Origin: Rhizobium sp. J15
GTDB taxonomy: Bacteria; Pseudomonadota; Alphaproteobacteria; Rhizobiales; Rhizobiaceae
Assembly: GCF_002531825.1 (NCBI RefSeq)
Contig: NZ_NWSX01000027.1
Span: 1 to 64,000, forward strand
DNA: 64,000 nt
Direction: 5' to 3'
Shown: piece after piece, positions 34,049 to 43,014 of the stretch
Layout: the number at the start of each line of letters is the position of its first letter
Position numbering within the stretch: position 1 is the first letter of the stretch
Position numbers and translations under genes: made by a program
The notes under the pieces: model-generated
Told to the model about the DNA's origin: nothing
Database searches by the model: none
What the model saw: the letters and a program-made list of their open reading frames with translations, nothing else

Positions 34049-34890
34049 ACATTGCCGAAATGCTGCTGTCGCCCTTCCAGTTCGAATTCATGGTCAATGC
34101 GCTTGTCATTTCGGTGCTGGTCGCCGTGCCGATGGCGCTGCTGTCCTGCTTTGTGGTGCTCAAGGGCTGGTCGCTGATGGGCGATGCGATCAGCCACGCG
34201 GTGTTTCCCGGCGTGGTCATCGCCTATATCGTCGGCTTTCCCTATGCCGTAGGCGCTTTCGTGGCCGGCATGTTCTGCGCCATCGCCACCGGCTTCCTGA
34301 AGGACAACAGCCGCATCAAGCAGGATACGGTGATGGGCATCGTCTTCTCCGGCATGTTCGGGCTCGGCCTGGTGCTCTATGTCAAGATCCAGTCCGACGT
34401 GCATCTCGACCATATCCTGTTCGGCGACATGCTCGGCGTCTCCTGGCCCGACATTGCGCAGGCGGGTGCGATCGCCGCGGTCACGGCAGGCATTCTCGGC
34501 GTGAAGTGGAAGGATTTCCTGCTGCACGCTTTCGATCCGACGCAGGCAAAGGCGGTCGGGCTCAGGATCGGTTTCCTGCATTACGGCCTGCTCGCCCTCA
34601 TCTCGCTCACCATCGTCGGCGCCCTGCAGGCGGTCGGCATCATCCTTTCGATCGCCATGCTGATCGGCCCCGGCGCCATCGCCTTCCTGCTGACCCGCAA
34701 GTTCAGCACCATGCTCATCCTGTCGGTCGCCATCGCCGTCACCGGTTCCTTCGCCGGCGTCTACCTGTCCTTCTTCATCGACAGCGCGCCCGCGCCGACC
34801 ATCGTGCTCGTTCTCGCCATCGGCTTCGTGCTGGCCTTCATCCAGGCCACGCGCCAAGCCGCCCGGATCGATGCCGGCGAGACGGTTTAA
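34045..34890 (+). CDS. sitD: Manganese ABC transporter permease SitD
   Basis: A 281-residue ABC-3 permease, paralogous to SitC, with the matching LKGWSLMGDAISHAVFPGV block (about residues 36-54) and eight or so helices. It ends the sit operon. Two distinct permeases indicate a heterodimeric channel, as in the Salmonella and rhizobial Sit systems. Confidence 0.93.
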   Translation: MNIAEMLLSPFQFEFMVNALVISVLVAVPMALLSCFVVLKGWSLMGDAISHAVFPGVVIAYIVGFPYAVGAFVAGMFCAIATGFLKDNSRIKQDTVMGIVFSGMFGLGLVLYVKIQSDVHLDHILFGDMLGVSWPDIAQAGAIAAVTAGILGVKWKDFLLHAFDPTQAKAVGLRIGFLHYGLLALISLTIVGALQAVGIILSIAMLIGPGAIAFLLTRKFSTMLILSVAIAVTGSFAGVYLSFFIDSAPAPTIVLVLAIGFVLAFIQATRQAARIDAGETV

Positions 34891-34949
34891 GAAGGAACTG
34901 ACGACAACTGCCTGCCCAGCGCAGGCCGCGATGAATCACCCCTTTACAA

Positions 34950-34961
34950 CTAACATGTTAG
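34950..34961. promoter_or_regulatory. Palindrome upstream of the DapA-type gene, candidate GntR operator
   Basis: CTAACATGTTAG is a perfect 12-bp palindrome 32 bp before the start codon at 34993. A TTTACA hexamer ends just before it, so it would lie between -35 and -10. FadR-type GntR sites are palindromes of this size, and a GntR gene is the next but one. Confidence 0.55.
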
Positions 34962-34992
34962 CCTGCTACACCTGACCCATCAGCTGGGAGGA

Positions 34993-35883
34993 ATGAAGTT
35001 GACATCTAAATTCGGGCTTTCCGTCGCTCTTGCCACGCCGTTCGACAGCGACGGCAACATTGCGATCGAAGCGATGATCGCGCAGGCGCGGCGCTGCCTT
35101 GCCGCCGGATGTTCCAGCGTGACGCTGTTCGGGACGACGGGCGAGGGGTCCTCGATCGGAAGCCGGGAACGGGAACGCGTCGTCGCCGCCTTCCTCGATG
35201 CCGGCATCGCGGCAAGGAACATCATCGTCGGCGTGCTGGTCGATGCCGCCGAGGATGCGGCGGCGCAGGCCGGCCAGGCTCTTTCACTCGGCGCCCGAAA
35301 TATTCTTCTTGCCCCGCCATCCTATTTCAAGAATGTCAGCGACGACGGCGTCTTCCAGTGGTTTTCGGCCGTCTTCGCCATGCTGGGCGACAAGGCGCGC
35401 GACATCATCGTCTACAACCTGCCTTCGGTCACCATGGTTCCGCTGACCGTGTCGCTGATCGGCCGTCTCAAGGCGGCCTTTCCCAATATCGTCACCGGCG
35501 TCAAGGATTCTTCCGGCGACTGGCCCTATACCGAAAGCCTGCTGAAGGCGCATAACGATCTCATCATCCTGGTGGGCGACGAACGGCACCTCGCCAAAGC
35601 CGTGCGGCTCGGCGGCCAGGGTGCGATCTCGGGCATGGCGAATTTCGCGCCCCGCGAACTCAGGCCGCTGGCCGAGGAGGGCAGGGACGACAGCCGCGTC
35701 GAGGATTTCGTGGTCGAGATTCTGAAACATCCCGTCATCCCGGCCGTGAAGGCGATGATCGCGCGCACTACGTCGGAGGAGAGCTGGATTGCGGTTCGTC
35801 CGCCGCTGGTTTCGATATCCAGCGAAGGGCAGGCGCAGCTCGCTCTTGCTTTCGATCATCTTTTCCGCTCGAAAGCCGCATAG
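34993..35883 (+). CDS. DapA-family lyase/aldolase
   Basis: A 296-residue class I enzyme with the intact pyruvate loop LFGTTGEG (45-52), catalytic tyrosine Y141 in IIVYNLP and Schiff-base lysine K171 in TGVKDSSGDW. In contrast to the copy at 1393, the GTTGE motif is conserved. Catabolic context (GntR, sugar ABC transporter, PfkB kinase) points to a 2-keto-3-deoxy-sugar or sialic-acid-type aldolase rather than lysine synthesis. GGGAGGA precedes the ATG. Confidence 0.87.
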   Translation: MKLTSKFGLSVALATPFDSDGNIAIEAMIAQARRCLAAGCSSVTLFGTTGEGSSIGSRERERVVAAFLDAGIAARNIIVGVLVDAAEDAAAQAGQALSLGARNILLAPPSYFKNVSDDGVFQWFSAVFAMLGDKARDIIVYNLPSVTMVPLTVSLIGRLKAAFPNIVTGVKDSSGDWPYTESLLKAHNDLIILVGDERHLAKAVRLGGQGAISGMANFAPRELRPLAEEGRDDSRVEDFVVEILKHPVIPAVKAMIARTTSEESWIAVRPPLVSISSEGQAQLALAFDHLFRSKAA

Positions 35884-35908
35884 GTCGGGCATGTTTGTGG
35901 AGGAGGCA

Positions 35909-36568
35909 ATGGACGGAACGGAGGAGCAGCCGACACTGCGGGAAAAGGCGTATGCGAGCTTCACGCGCCATCTCCTTGCGCGTGACGTGCGCCCCGGCCA
36001 GTTCGTTTCCCAGCGCCGCCTCGTCGAGCTGACCGGGCTGCCGCTCGGCGCCATCCGCGAACTCATTCCGAGGCTCGAAGCCGAAGGGCTGATCAAGACC
36101 GTGCCGCAGCGGGGTCTGCAGATCGCCCACATCGATCTCAACCTCATTCGCGAAGCCTTCCAGCTGCGCGTCTTCCTGGAGAAGGAGGCCGTAGCGCTCT
36201 TCACCCGGTCCGCGTCGGACGAAACGATCGCCAGGCTTATCAAGCAGCATCGGGATATTGCCGATGCCATTCGAAGCGGCGACGGCTCGCACGAACTGGA
36301 ACTGCGCGCGCAGGCCGTCGACTGGGGCATGCATGACGCCTTCATCGACGCGCTTGGCAATACCATCATCTCGAATGCCTACCGCGTGAACTCGATCAAG
36401 ATGCGCCTGATCAGCCAGGACCGGTTCCGCATCGACGGCCACGTCGGGCCCGTGATGGGCGAACATCTGAAGGTGCTCGAGGCGATCGAGCGCCGATCGG
36501 CGGAGGACGCCGTCAACAGTCTTGTCGCACACATCAACCATGCAAGGGATCGTGCGCTGGGGATATAA
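35909..36568 (+). CDS. GntR-family (FadR type) regulator
   Basis: A 219-residue regulator with a winged helix (RLVELTGLPLGAIRELIPRLEAEGLI) and an FCD domain. The start at 35909 has GGAGG 5 nt away; an upstream in-frame ATG at 35891 is possible. It lies 25 bp after the lyase gene and before the ABC genes, so it is probably part of the operon it controls, by binding the CTAACATGTTAG site. Confidence 0.85.
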   Translation: MDGTEEQPTLREKAYASFTRHLLARDVRPGQFVSQRRLVELTGLPLGAIRELIPRLEAEGLIKTVPQRGLQIAHIDLNLIREAFQLRVFLEKEAVALFTRSASDETIARLIKQHRDIADAIRSGDGSHELELRAQAVDWGMHDAFIDALGNTIISNAYRVNSIKMRLISQDRFRIDGHVGPVMGEHLKVLEAIERRSAEDAVNSLVAHINHARDRALGI

Positions 36569-36627
36569 TCGGGAAATAAGCCGCCGGGGGTGAGGAGATC
36601 GCCGGCACATAAAGGAGGAGGACTCAC

Positions 36628-37956
36628 ATGCCATCATTCTTCAATCCGACACGCAGAGGCTTTCTGGCGGGAACGGCCGCGCTTGGGGCGAGCAGCATGC
36701 TCGGCATGCGCCCGGCATCCGCCGCCGTCGACTGGAAGCGCTTCACCGGCACCACGCTCGAAGTGAACCTGGTCAAGAGCCCGCGCAGCGAAATACTTCT
36801 GAAGTACCTGCCCGAATTCGAGGAGCTGACCGGCATCAAGGTCAATGCCGAAGCGACGCCGGAACAGCAGCAGCGCCAGAAGACGACGATCGAGCTCAGC
36901 TCCGGCAAGCCGAGCTTCGACGTGGTGCACATGAGCTACCATGTCCAGAAGCGGCAGTTCGAAAAGGGCGGCTGGCTTGCCGATATCAGCGGCTTCCTCA
37001 AAGACGCCTCGCTGACCGATCCGTCGCTCGTGGAAAGCGATTTCGCCGAAGCGGGGCTTGCCTTCGCCAAGGACGGCGACGGCGTGCTGCGCTCTCTTCC
37101 CTTCTCGGTCGATTACTGGATCATCTACTGGAACAAGGCGCTGTTCGAGAAGAAGGGGCTGGCCTATCCGACCAGCTTCGACGAACTGGCAAGCGCTGCC
37201 GAAGCGCTGACCGATCCCTCGACCAACACCTACGGCTTCGTCGCCCGCGGCCTGAAGAACGCCAATACGCCGGTCTGGACGTCGCTGCTGCTCGGCTATG
37301 GCTCGAGCCCGCTCGGCCCCGACGGCAAGCTGCGCACGACGTCGCCGGAAGCGATCGATGCGGCCAAGCTTTACCAGAAGCTGATGACCAAGACCGCCCC
37401 TCCCGGCGTCTCCGGCTTCAACTGGGCCGAAGCGCAGTCGGCCTTCCTGCAGGGCAAGATCGGCATGTGGCTTGATGGCGTCGGTTTTGCGCCGCCGATC
37501 GAAAACCCGGAAAAGTCGCGCGTGGTCGGCCAGGTCGGCTACGGCATCATGCCGAAAGGCCCGAAGGCACAGGCCGCAGGCACCTTCGGCGACGGGCTCG
37601 GCGTCGTCGCGGCCAGCCAGAAGAAGGAAGCCGCCTACCTCTTCTGCCAATGGGCGATTTCGCATGAAATGGGCGCACGCCTGCTGCAGGCCGGCGCCGG
37701 CGTTCCTTTCCGCCAGTCCGTGCTCGAGGATGCAAAGGTCCGCGAAGGCGTCAAGATGCCGGGCGCCTGGCTCGATGCCGTCGTCGGTTCCGGCAAGATC
37801 TCGCAGCTTGCGCTGCCGGTCATCATTCCGGTCACCGAGTTCCGTGATATCTATGGCGTCGGCCTGACCAACATGATCGGCGGCGCCGATCCCGAAACCG
37901 AGTTGAAGGCGGCGACGGCGCAGTTCGAACCCGTCCTGGCGAAAAGCGAGGGATAA
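36628..37956 (+). CDS. Sugar ABC transporter substrate-binding protein (Tat-exported)
   Basis: A 442-residue CUT1 binding protein with a twin-arginine signal (TRRGFLAG, cleavage near ASA, about residue 31). AAAGGAGGAGG precedes the ATG. Its stop shares one base with the permease start (TAATG), the only binding protein in the window not followed by a stem-loop. Ligand unknown. Confidence 0.9.
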   Translation: MPSFFNPTRRGFLAGTAALGASSMLGMRPASAAVDWKRFTGTTLEVNLVKSPRSEILLKYLPEFEELTGIKVNAEATPEQQQRQKTTIELSSGKPSFDVVHMSYHVQKRQFEKGGWLADISGFLKDASLTDPSLVESDFAEAGLAFAKDGDGVLRSLPFSVDYWIIYWNKALFEKKGLAYPTSFDELASAAEALTDPSTNTYGFVARGLKNANTPVWTSLLLGYGSSPLGPDGKLRTTSPEAIDAAKLYQKLMTKTAPPGVSGFNWAEAQSAFLQGKIGMWLDGVGFAPPIENPEKSRVVGQVGYGIMPKGPKAQAAGTFGDGLGVVAASQKKEAAYLFCQWAISHEMGARLLQAGAGVPFRQSVLEDAKVREGVKMPGAWLDAVVGSGKISQLALPVIIPVTEFRDIYGVGLTNMIGGADPETELKAATAQFEPVLAKSEG

Positions 37957-38894
37957 TGGCCTCGGCAAGCATCGAAACGGCCGCAGTGGCCAAGGCGCCG
38001 AAGGGAAGGAGCAAACCGGACAGGTTTGCTCCCAACTACTGGCCCTTCGTCATCCCGGCGCTCATCGTCATATCAGCCGTCATCGTCTTTCCATGGGTGT
38101 TTACGGTGTGGATGAGCGTCAACAGCTGGACGCTCGGTCAGTCGCAGGTCTTTGCGGGGCTCGACAATTATATCAGACTCGCCACCGACATGCGCTTCTG
38201 GGAGTCGCTGTGGCACACGGTGCTCTATACGACGCTCTCTGTGGTCGTCCCCCTGTTTCTGGGGACGCTCGCGGCGCTGATCTTCGATGCCCAGTTTCCG
38301 CTGCGCGGCCTCATACGAGGCATATTCGTGATGCCGATGATGGCGACCCCGGTCGCCATCGCGCTCGTCTGGACGATGATGTACCACCCGCAGCTCGGCG
38401 TGCTCAACTATCTCCTCTCCTTCGCCGGCATCGGCCCGCAGGAATGGATCTACAACCAGCGCAGCGTCATTCCCTCGCTGGTCCTGGTCGAGAGCTGGCA
38501 ATGGACGCCGCTCGTCATGCTGATCGTGCTCGGCGGCCTGGCGGCCGTTCCGCGCGAGCCTTATGAAAGTGCCGAGATCGACGGCGCCAATGTCTGGCAG
38601 AAATTCCGTTATCTGACGCTGCCGATGATCGCGCCGTTCCTCATGATCGCCGTGATCATCCGCAGCATCGACGCCGTGAAGAGCTTCGACATCATCTATG
38701 CCATGACCCAGGGCGGCCCCGGCACGGCGTCGGAAACGATCAACATCTATCTCTACAACACCGCTTTCGCCTACTACGATATCGGCTATGGCTCGGCCAT
38801 GGCGGTCGTCTTCTTCATCCTCATCGTCCTGCTCTCCTTCGTCCTCATGATGATCCGGCAGCGCGTGAACTGGTCGGACGGGGAGGCACGCTGA
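37956..38894 (+). CDS. Sugar ABC transporter permease (MalF type)
   Basis: A 312-residue permease with a cytoplasmic N-terminus, six helices and the EAA-type loop YESAEIDGANVWQKFRYLTLP (about residues 200-220). It overlaps the next gene by one base (TGATG). Confidence 0.93.
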   Translation: MASASIETAAVAKAPKGRSKPDRFAPNYWPFVIPALIVISAVIVFPWVFTVWMSVNSWTLGQSQVFAGLDNYIRLATDMRFWESLWHTVLYTTLSVVVPLFLGTLAALIFDAQFPLRGLIRGIFVMPMMATPVAIALVWTMMYHPQLGVLNYLLSFAGIGPQEWIYNQRSVIPSLVLVESWQWTPLVMLIVLGGLAAVPREPYESAEIDGANVWQKFRYLTLPMIAPFLMIAVIIRSIDAVKSFDIIYAMTQGGPGTASETINIYLYNTAFAYYDIGYGSAMAVVFFILIVLLSFVLMMIRQRVNWSDGEAR

Positions 38895-39709
38895 TGAAGC
38901 GCAAGACGCTCGATCGCATCGGCCTGCTGTTCGTCGCCCTGGTGATGATCTCGCCGGTCGTGCTGTTCTTCCTCTGGATGATCTCGCTGTCGCTGAAATA
39001 CGAGATCGACAACGGCGCCTATCCGCCGATCTTCATTCCGGAGCGTTTCGCCTGGTCGAATTATCTGAAGGTCTTCGAGGAGAACAATTTCTTCCTCTAT
39101 CTCTGGAATTCGGTGCTGGTGACGGGGGCGGCCACGCTTCTGGCGCTCTTGATCGGCGTGCCCGCCGGCTACGGCATCGCCCGGCTGAAAGCGGAGAAGT
39201 CCGCCATGGTCATCATGATCGCGCGCATGACGCCCGGCCTTTCCTTCCTGATCCCGCTCTTCCTGCTGTTCCAGTGGCTGAACCTGCTCGGCACGCTGAT
39301 GCCGCAGATCATCATCCATCTCGTCGTCACCGTGCCGATCGTCGTGTGGATCATGATCGGCTATTTCGAGACGACGCCGATGGAGTTGGAAGAGGCCGCG
39401 AGCATCGACGGCGCAACACCCTGGCAGGTCTTCCGCCTGGTCGCTTTGCCGATCGCAAGGCCCGGTATCGTCGTCGCCTTCATCCTCTCGGTGATCTTTT
39501 CCTGGAACAATTTCGTCTTCGGCATCGTGCTCGCCAGCCGAGAGACGCGCACGCTGCCCGTCGCCGTCTACAACATGCTGTCCTTCGAACAGGTCAGCTG
39601 GGGTCCGCTGGCGGCAGCCGCCTTGATCGTCACCCTGCCGGTGCTGATCCTGACGGTGTTCGCGCAGCGACAGATCGTGGCCGGCCTGACGGCCGGGGCC
39701 GTCAAGTGA
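38894..39709 (+). CDS. Sugar ABC transporter permease (MalG type)
   Basis: A 271-residue permease with six helices and the EAA loop EEAASIDGATPWQVFRLVALP (about residues 165-185). With the previous gene it forms the channel. No ATP-binding gene follows: the next gene is a kinase, so the ATPase must be encoded elsewhere. Confidence 0.93.
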   Translation: MKRKTLDRIGLLFVALVMISPVVLFFLWMISLSLKYEIDNGAYPPIFIPERFAWSNYLKVFEENNFFLYLWNSVLVTGAATLLALLIGVPAGYGIARLKAEKSAMVIMIARMTPGLSFLIPLFLLFQWLNLLGTLMPQIIIHLVVTVPIVVWIMIGYFETTPMELEEAASIDGATPWQVFRLVALPIARPGIVVAFILSVIFSWNNFVFGIVLASRETRTLPVAVYNMLSFEQVSWGPLAAAALIVTLPVLILTVFAQRQIVAGLTAGAVK

Positions 39710-39727
39710 CGAGATGAGACCAAGATC

Positions 39728-40714
39728 GTGACGGCTTCTTCCGCCTTCGATCCGCCGCCCGGTCCCGCGCGCCGCGTGCTCTGCGTCGGTGCGGCGGTTC
39801 TGGATACCCTGTTTCGCGTGCGCACGCTGCCCACCGGCCAGGGCAAGATCCTGCCCTATGAAATGCTGCAGATCGCCGAAGGCATGGCGTCGAGCGCAGC
39901 CTTCGCCGTCGCCCGCCTCGGCGGCAAAGCCAGCCTCTGGGGCGCGGTCGGCGACGATGCCACCGGCGAACGCATCATCGCCGATCTGAGCGAGAGCGGC
40001 ATAGACACGAGCGGCATGACCGTTGCGCGAGGCGCCCGCTCGGCCGTCTCGACGATCCTCATCGACGATGCAGGCGAGCGCCTGATCCTGCCCTTCTACG
40101 ACGCACGGCTGCACGATCAGGTCAGGCCGGTCACGCAACGGGATGTCTCGTCCGTCGATGCGGTGCTCGTCGACGTGCGATGGCCGAAGCTTGCGCTGGC
40201 GACGCTGTCGGCGGCAAGAGAAGCGGGCAAACCCGCCATCCTCGACGGCGATGTCGCGGGCGATGGCGTGATCGAGATGCTGGCGCCGGCGGCAAGCCAC
40301 ATCGTCTTCTCCGAGCCGGCCGCCGGGCGGCTTGCCGGAACGGCCGATCCGGTGGAGATGGTCGGCGTCTTGAAGCGAAAATTCGAGCAAGCCTTCATCA
40401 GCGTCACCGCAGGCGAAAACGGCTGCTTCTGGTTCGATGAGGCGGCCGGCGAAGTCTTTCATCTCGCGGCACCCCGTGTGAAAGCCGTCGATACGCTTGC
40501 GGCCGGCGATATCTTCCATGGCGCTTTCGCGCTCGCCATCGCCGAAGGCGTGCCCATCGAGGAGACGATGCGGCTATCGTCCATGGCGGCGGCGCTGAAA
40601 TGCCAGGTATTCGGCGGGCGCATCGGCGCGCCGACGCGGGCGGAACTCTGCGACGCGCTGCGGGATTGGGACGCCAGGGCTGTCCCGGCCGGCACTGAGG
40701 ACCGTGCCCGATAG
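39728..40714 (+). CDS. PfkB-family carbohydrate kinase
   Basis: A 328-residue ribokinase-like kinase starting with GTG. The N-terminal strand [16 protein letters not shown], the glycine block [15 protein letters not shown] and the anion-hole/catalytic segment [16 protein letters not shown] (about residues 254-269) are present. The usual GAGD is AAGD here, which keeps the catalytic aspartate. It should phosphorylate the sugar imported by the upstream transporter. Confidence 0.87.
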   Translation: MTASSAFDPPPGPARRVLCVGAAVLDTLFRVRTLPTGQGKILPYEMLQIAEGMASSAAFAVARLGGKASLWGAVGDDATGERIIADLSESGIDTSGMTVARGARSAVSTILIDDAGERLILPFYDARLHDQVRPVTQRDVSSVDAVLVDVRWPKLALATLSAAREAGKPAILDGDVAGDGVIEMLAPAASHIVFSEPAAGRLAGTADPVEMVGVLKRKFEQAFISVTAGENGCFWFDEAAGEVFHLAAPRVKAVDTLAAGDIFHGAFALAIAEGVPIEETMRLSSMAAALKCQVFGGRIGAPTRAELCDALRDWDARAVPAGTEDRAR

Positions 40715-40847
40715 TCCACACACGGCCAGCCAAACTCGGCCGCGGCCAAATTCTTTCGCCCTGCCTCCGCCTTTTTATGTTCTTAATGTGACCAGTGATT
40801 CGTCACGGGCGAAGACGGACCATCCACGGGGCATGAAGGAGAATATG

Positions 40848-41870
40848 ATGACGGACGCCAAGAGCAGTATTGTAGGGCTGCGCCCGCATATCACCGTCAT
40901 TGGCGTCGGTGGCGGCGGCGGAAATGCGATCAACAACATGATCGCGGAGAATCTGGCCGGCGTCGAGTTCATTGCCGCAAACACGGATGCCCAGGTCCTT
41001 GCGACCTCGAAGGCCTCGCGGCGCATTCAGCTCGGAGCGCAGGTGACAGAGGGGCTCGGCGCGGGTTCGCTGCCGGAAGTCGGCCGTGCGGCCGCCGAGG
41101 AGTCGCTCGACGAGATCATGGATCATCTCAGCGGTTCGCACATGTGCTTCGTCACCGCCGGCATGGGCGGCGGAACGGGAACGGGCGCCGCATCGGTGAT
41201 CGCCCGGGCCGCTCGCGAAGCGGGCATCTTGACCGTCGGCGTCGTCACCAAGCCGTTTTCCTTCGAAGGCAATCGCCGCATGAAGACGGCGGAGGCAGGC
41301 ATCGAGGCGCTTCGCCAGGCAGCCGATACAGTCATCGTCATCCCCAATCAGAACCTCTTCCGCGTCGCCGATGCGAAAACGACCTTCGCCGATGCCTTCA
41401 TGACCGCCGACCGCGTGCTCTATTCCGGCGTCGGCTGCATCACCGATCTCATCGTCAAGGAAGGCCTGATCAACCTCGACTTTGCCGATGTGAAGTCGGT
41501 GATGCGCGGCATGGGACGGGCGATGATGGGCACGGGCGAAGCTTCCGGCGAAGGCCGCGCCATGAAGGCCGCCGAGGGCGCGATCGCAAATCCGCTGCTC
41601 GACGATCTCTCGATGAAGGGCGCCAAGGGCGTTCTGATCTCGATTTCGGGCGGCTCCGACATGACGCTGTTCGAAGTCGACGAGGCGGCGAGCCGCATTC
41701 GCGACGAAGTACAGGCCGATGCCGAAATCGTCGTCGGCGCCATCTTCGACCGCAATCTCGACGGCAGGTTCCGCGTCTCCGTCGTGGCGACCGGCCTGGA
41801 AGGCAGCGGCTTCGACGCCATGCCCGGCGTCGCCAAGGAAAATCTGCAGATCTCGCGCATTCTGCAGTAG
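40848..41870 (+). CDS. ftsZ2: Short FtsZ paralogue (FtsZ2)
   Basis: A 340-residue tubulin-like GTPase with the complete FtsZ core: [13 protein letters not shown] (19-31), the G-box GGGTGTG (107-113) and the catalytic T7 loop NLDFAD (209-214). It stops right after the core and lacks the long linker and C-terminal FtsA/ZipA-binding peptide of the main rhizobial FtsZ (about 580 residues). S. meliloti has such a second gene, ftsZ2, reported as dispensable. ATG 40848 is chosen for AAGGAG at 6 nt; ATG 40845 or 40833 are alternatives. An L,D-transpeptidase gene follows. Confidence 0.92.
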   Translation: MTDAKSSIVGLRPHITVIGVGGGGGNAINNMIAENLAGVEFIAANTDAQVLATSKASRRIQLGAQVTEGLGAGSLPEVGRAAAEESLDEIMDHLSGSHMCFVTAGMGGGTGTGAASVIARAAREAGILTVGVVTKPFSFEGNRRMKTAEAGIEALRQAADTVIVIPNQNLFRVADAKTTFADAFMTADRVLYSGVGCITDLIVKEGLINLDFADVKSVMRGMGRAMMGTGEASGEGRAMKAAEGAIANPLLDDLSMKGAKGVLISISGGSDMTLFEVDEAASRIRDEVQADAEIVVGAIFDRNLDGRFRVSVVATGLEGSGFDAMPGVAKENLQISRILQ

Positions 41871-41932
41871 TGCAGTCTAAAGCCCGCGAGCGGGAGGGGA
41901 ACAACGGCGACGTAAGCGCTGACCGACGCTCA

Positions 41933-41960
41933 TTCCCTCCTCAGGGAACAAGTAGTTCCC
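41933..41960 (+). promoter_or_regulatory. Two mutually exclusive hairpins upstream of the L,D-transpeptidase
   Basis: TTCCCT can pair with AGGGAA (41933-41948), or GGGAAC can pair with GTTCCC (41944-41960); both use the same AGGGAAC bases. This is the minimal geometry of a switch or attenuator in the leader, but could equally be a dimeric operator. No transcript start is known. Confidence 0.3.
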
Positions 41961-41978
41961 ATGATCATTTGATGGTTC

Positions 41979-42956
41979 ATGAAAACCGTCACATCGATCG
42001 CAACGCTTGTTTTGCTTTTTTCCCTCAACACGGCAAATGCGCTGGAGCTGTCGCCGGAGGCCGTCAACGCGGCGTCGCTGGCTTCGCTCGCAACTGAGCG
42101 CCCCAAGAAACCGTCGCCGGACCCGGATGCCGCAATCGTGCGCCTGCAGGTGCTTCTCGACCGCGCCGGCGCCTCTCCCGGCGTGATCGACGGTCTCTAT
42201 GGCGAGAATGTCGGCAAGGCTGTGGCCGGCTTCGAAGCGATGAACAAGCTTCCCGAGGATGGAAAACTCGATCCCGAGGTGATCAGCCGGCTCGAAGCCG
42301 GTCCGCCCATCGTCGAAAGCTACCTCATCGCCAAGGAAGACGCCGCCGGTCTCGTCGACCGCATTCCCGAGGATTACGGCGAGAAGGCGAAGATGGCGAA
42401 CATGGGCTATACCAGCGTGGAGGAGAAGCTCGCGGAGCGGTTCCATATGGATATCGATCTGATGAAAGCGTTCAATCCCGGTGCCGATTTCGCGCCGGGC
42501 AAGACGATACAGGTCGTCGCGACTGGCTCTGCCAGAGAGGGAAAGGTCAAGCGCATCGAGGTGAACGGCAAGGCGGGACAGGTGCGGGCCTATGACGCGC
42601 GCGGCTTGCTGCTTGCGGCCTATCCGGCAACGGTCGGCAGCGAAGACAATCCTTCCCCCAGCGGCACGCACAAGGTCAAGGGCGTCGCTCGCATGCCCGT
42701 CTACCGCTACGATCCCAAGGTGAATTTCAAGCAGGGGAAAAACAACAAGGTCCTCACCATCCCCAAAGGGCCGAACGGGCCGGTCGGCAGCATCTGGATC
42801 GACCTGACCGAACCGACCTACGGCATTCACGGCACGCCCGATCCCGAGCTGATCGACAAGGTCGGATCGCACGGCTGCGTCCGCCTGACCAACTGGGATG
42901 CGGAAGAGCTCGGCGGGATGGTGAAGCCGGGCGTAATGGTCAAATTCGTCGAGTGA
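41979..42956 (+). CDS. L,D-transpeptidase (YkuD domain) with peptidoglycan-binding module
   Basis: A 325-residue exported enzyme that makes 3-3 peptidoglycan cross-links or anchors proteins. A signal peptide ends near residue 21. A PG_binding_1-like helical module (about 45-95) and a LysM-like stretch (about 141-178) precede the YkuD domain, whose catalytic site is HGT...SHGCVR with C300. Polar growth in Rhizobiales relies heavily on such enzymes. Its position after ftsZ2 puts two envelope genes together. Confidence 0.92.
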   Translation: MKTVTSIATLVLLFSLNTANALELSPEAVNAASLASLATERPKKPSPDPDAAIVRLQVLLDRAGASPGVIDGLYGENVGKAVAGFEAMNKLPEDGKLDPEVISRLEAGPPIVESYLIAKEDAAGLVDRIPEDYGEKAKMANMGYTSVEEKLAERFHMDIDLMKAFNPGADFAPGKTIQVVATGSAREGKVKRIEVNGKAGQVRAYDARGLLLAAYPATVGSEDNPSPSGTHKVKGVARMPVYRYDPKVNFKQGKNNKVLTIPKGPNGPVGSIWIDLTEPTYGIHGTPDPELIDKVGSHGCVRLTNWDAEELGGMVKPGVMVKFVE

Positions 42957-43014
42957 CGGTCGCTTACGGGCAGATCGGCAACGAGTGGAACATTCCTCCA
43001 GCTTCGACCCTGTT

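Noticed and set aside
34993-35883. Biosynthetic dihydrodipicolinate synthase (dapA)
   Set aside because: Catalytic residues match the superfamily, but the operon (GntR, sugar ABC transporter, kinase) is catabolic, and a second related gene lies at 1393.
38786-40519. 577-codon minus-strand open frame
   Set aside because: It is antisense to the sugar permease and PfkB kinase genes, and its Asp/Arg/His-rich composition mirrors those genes.
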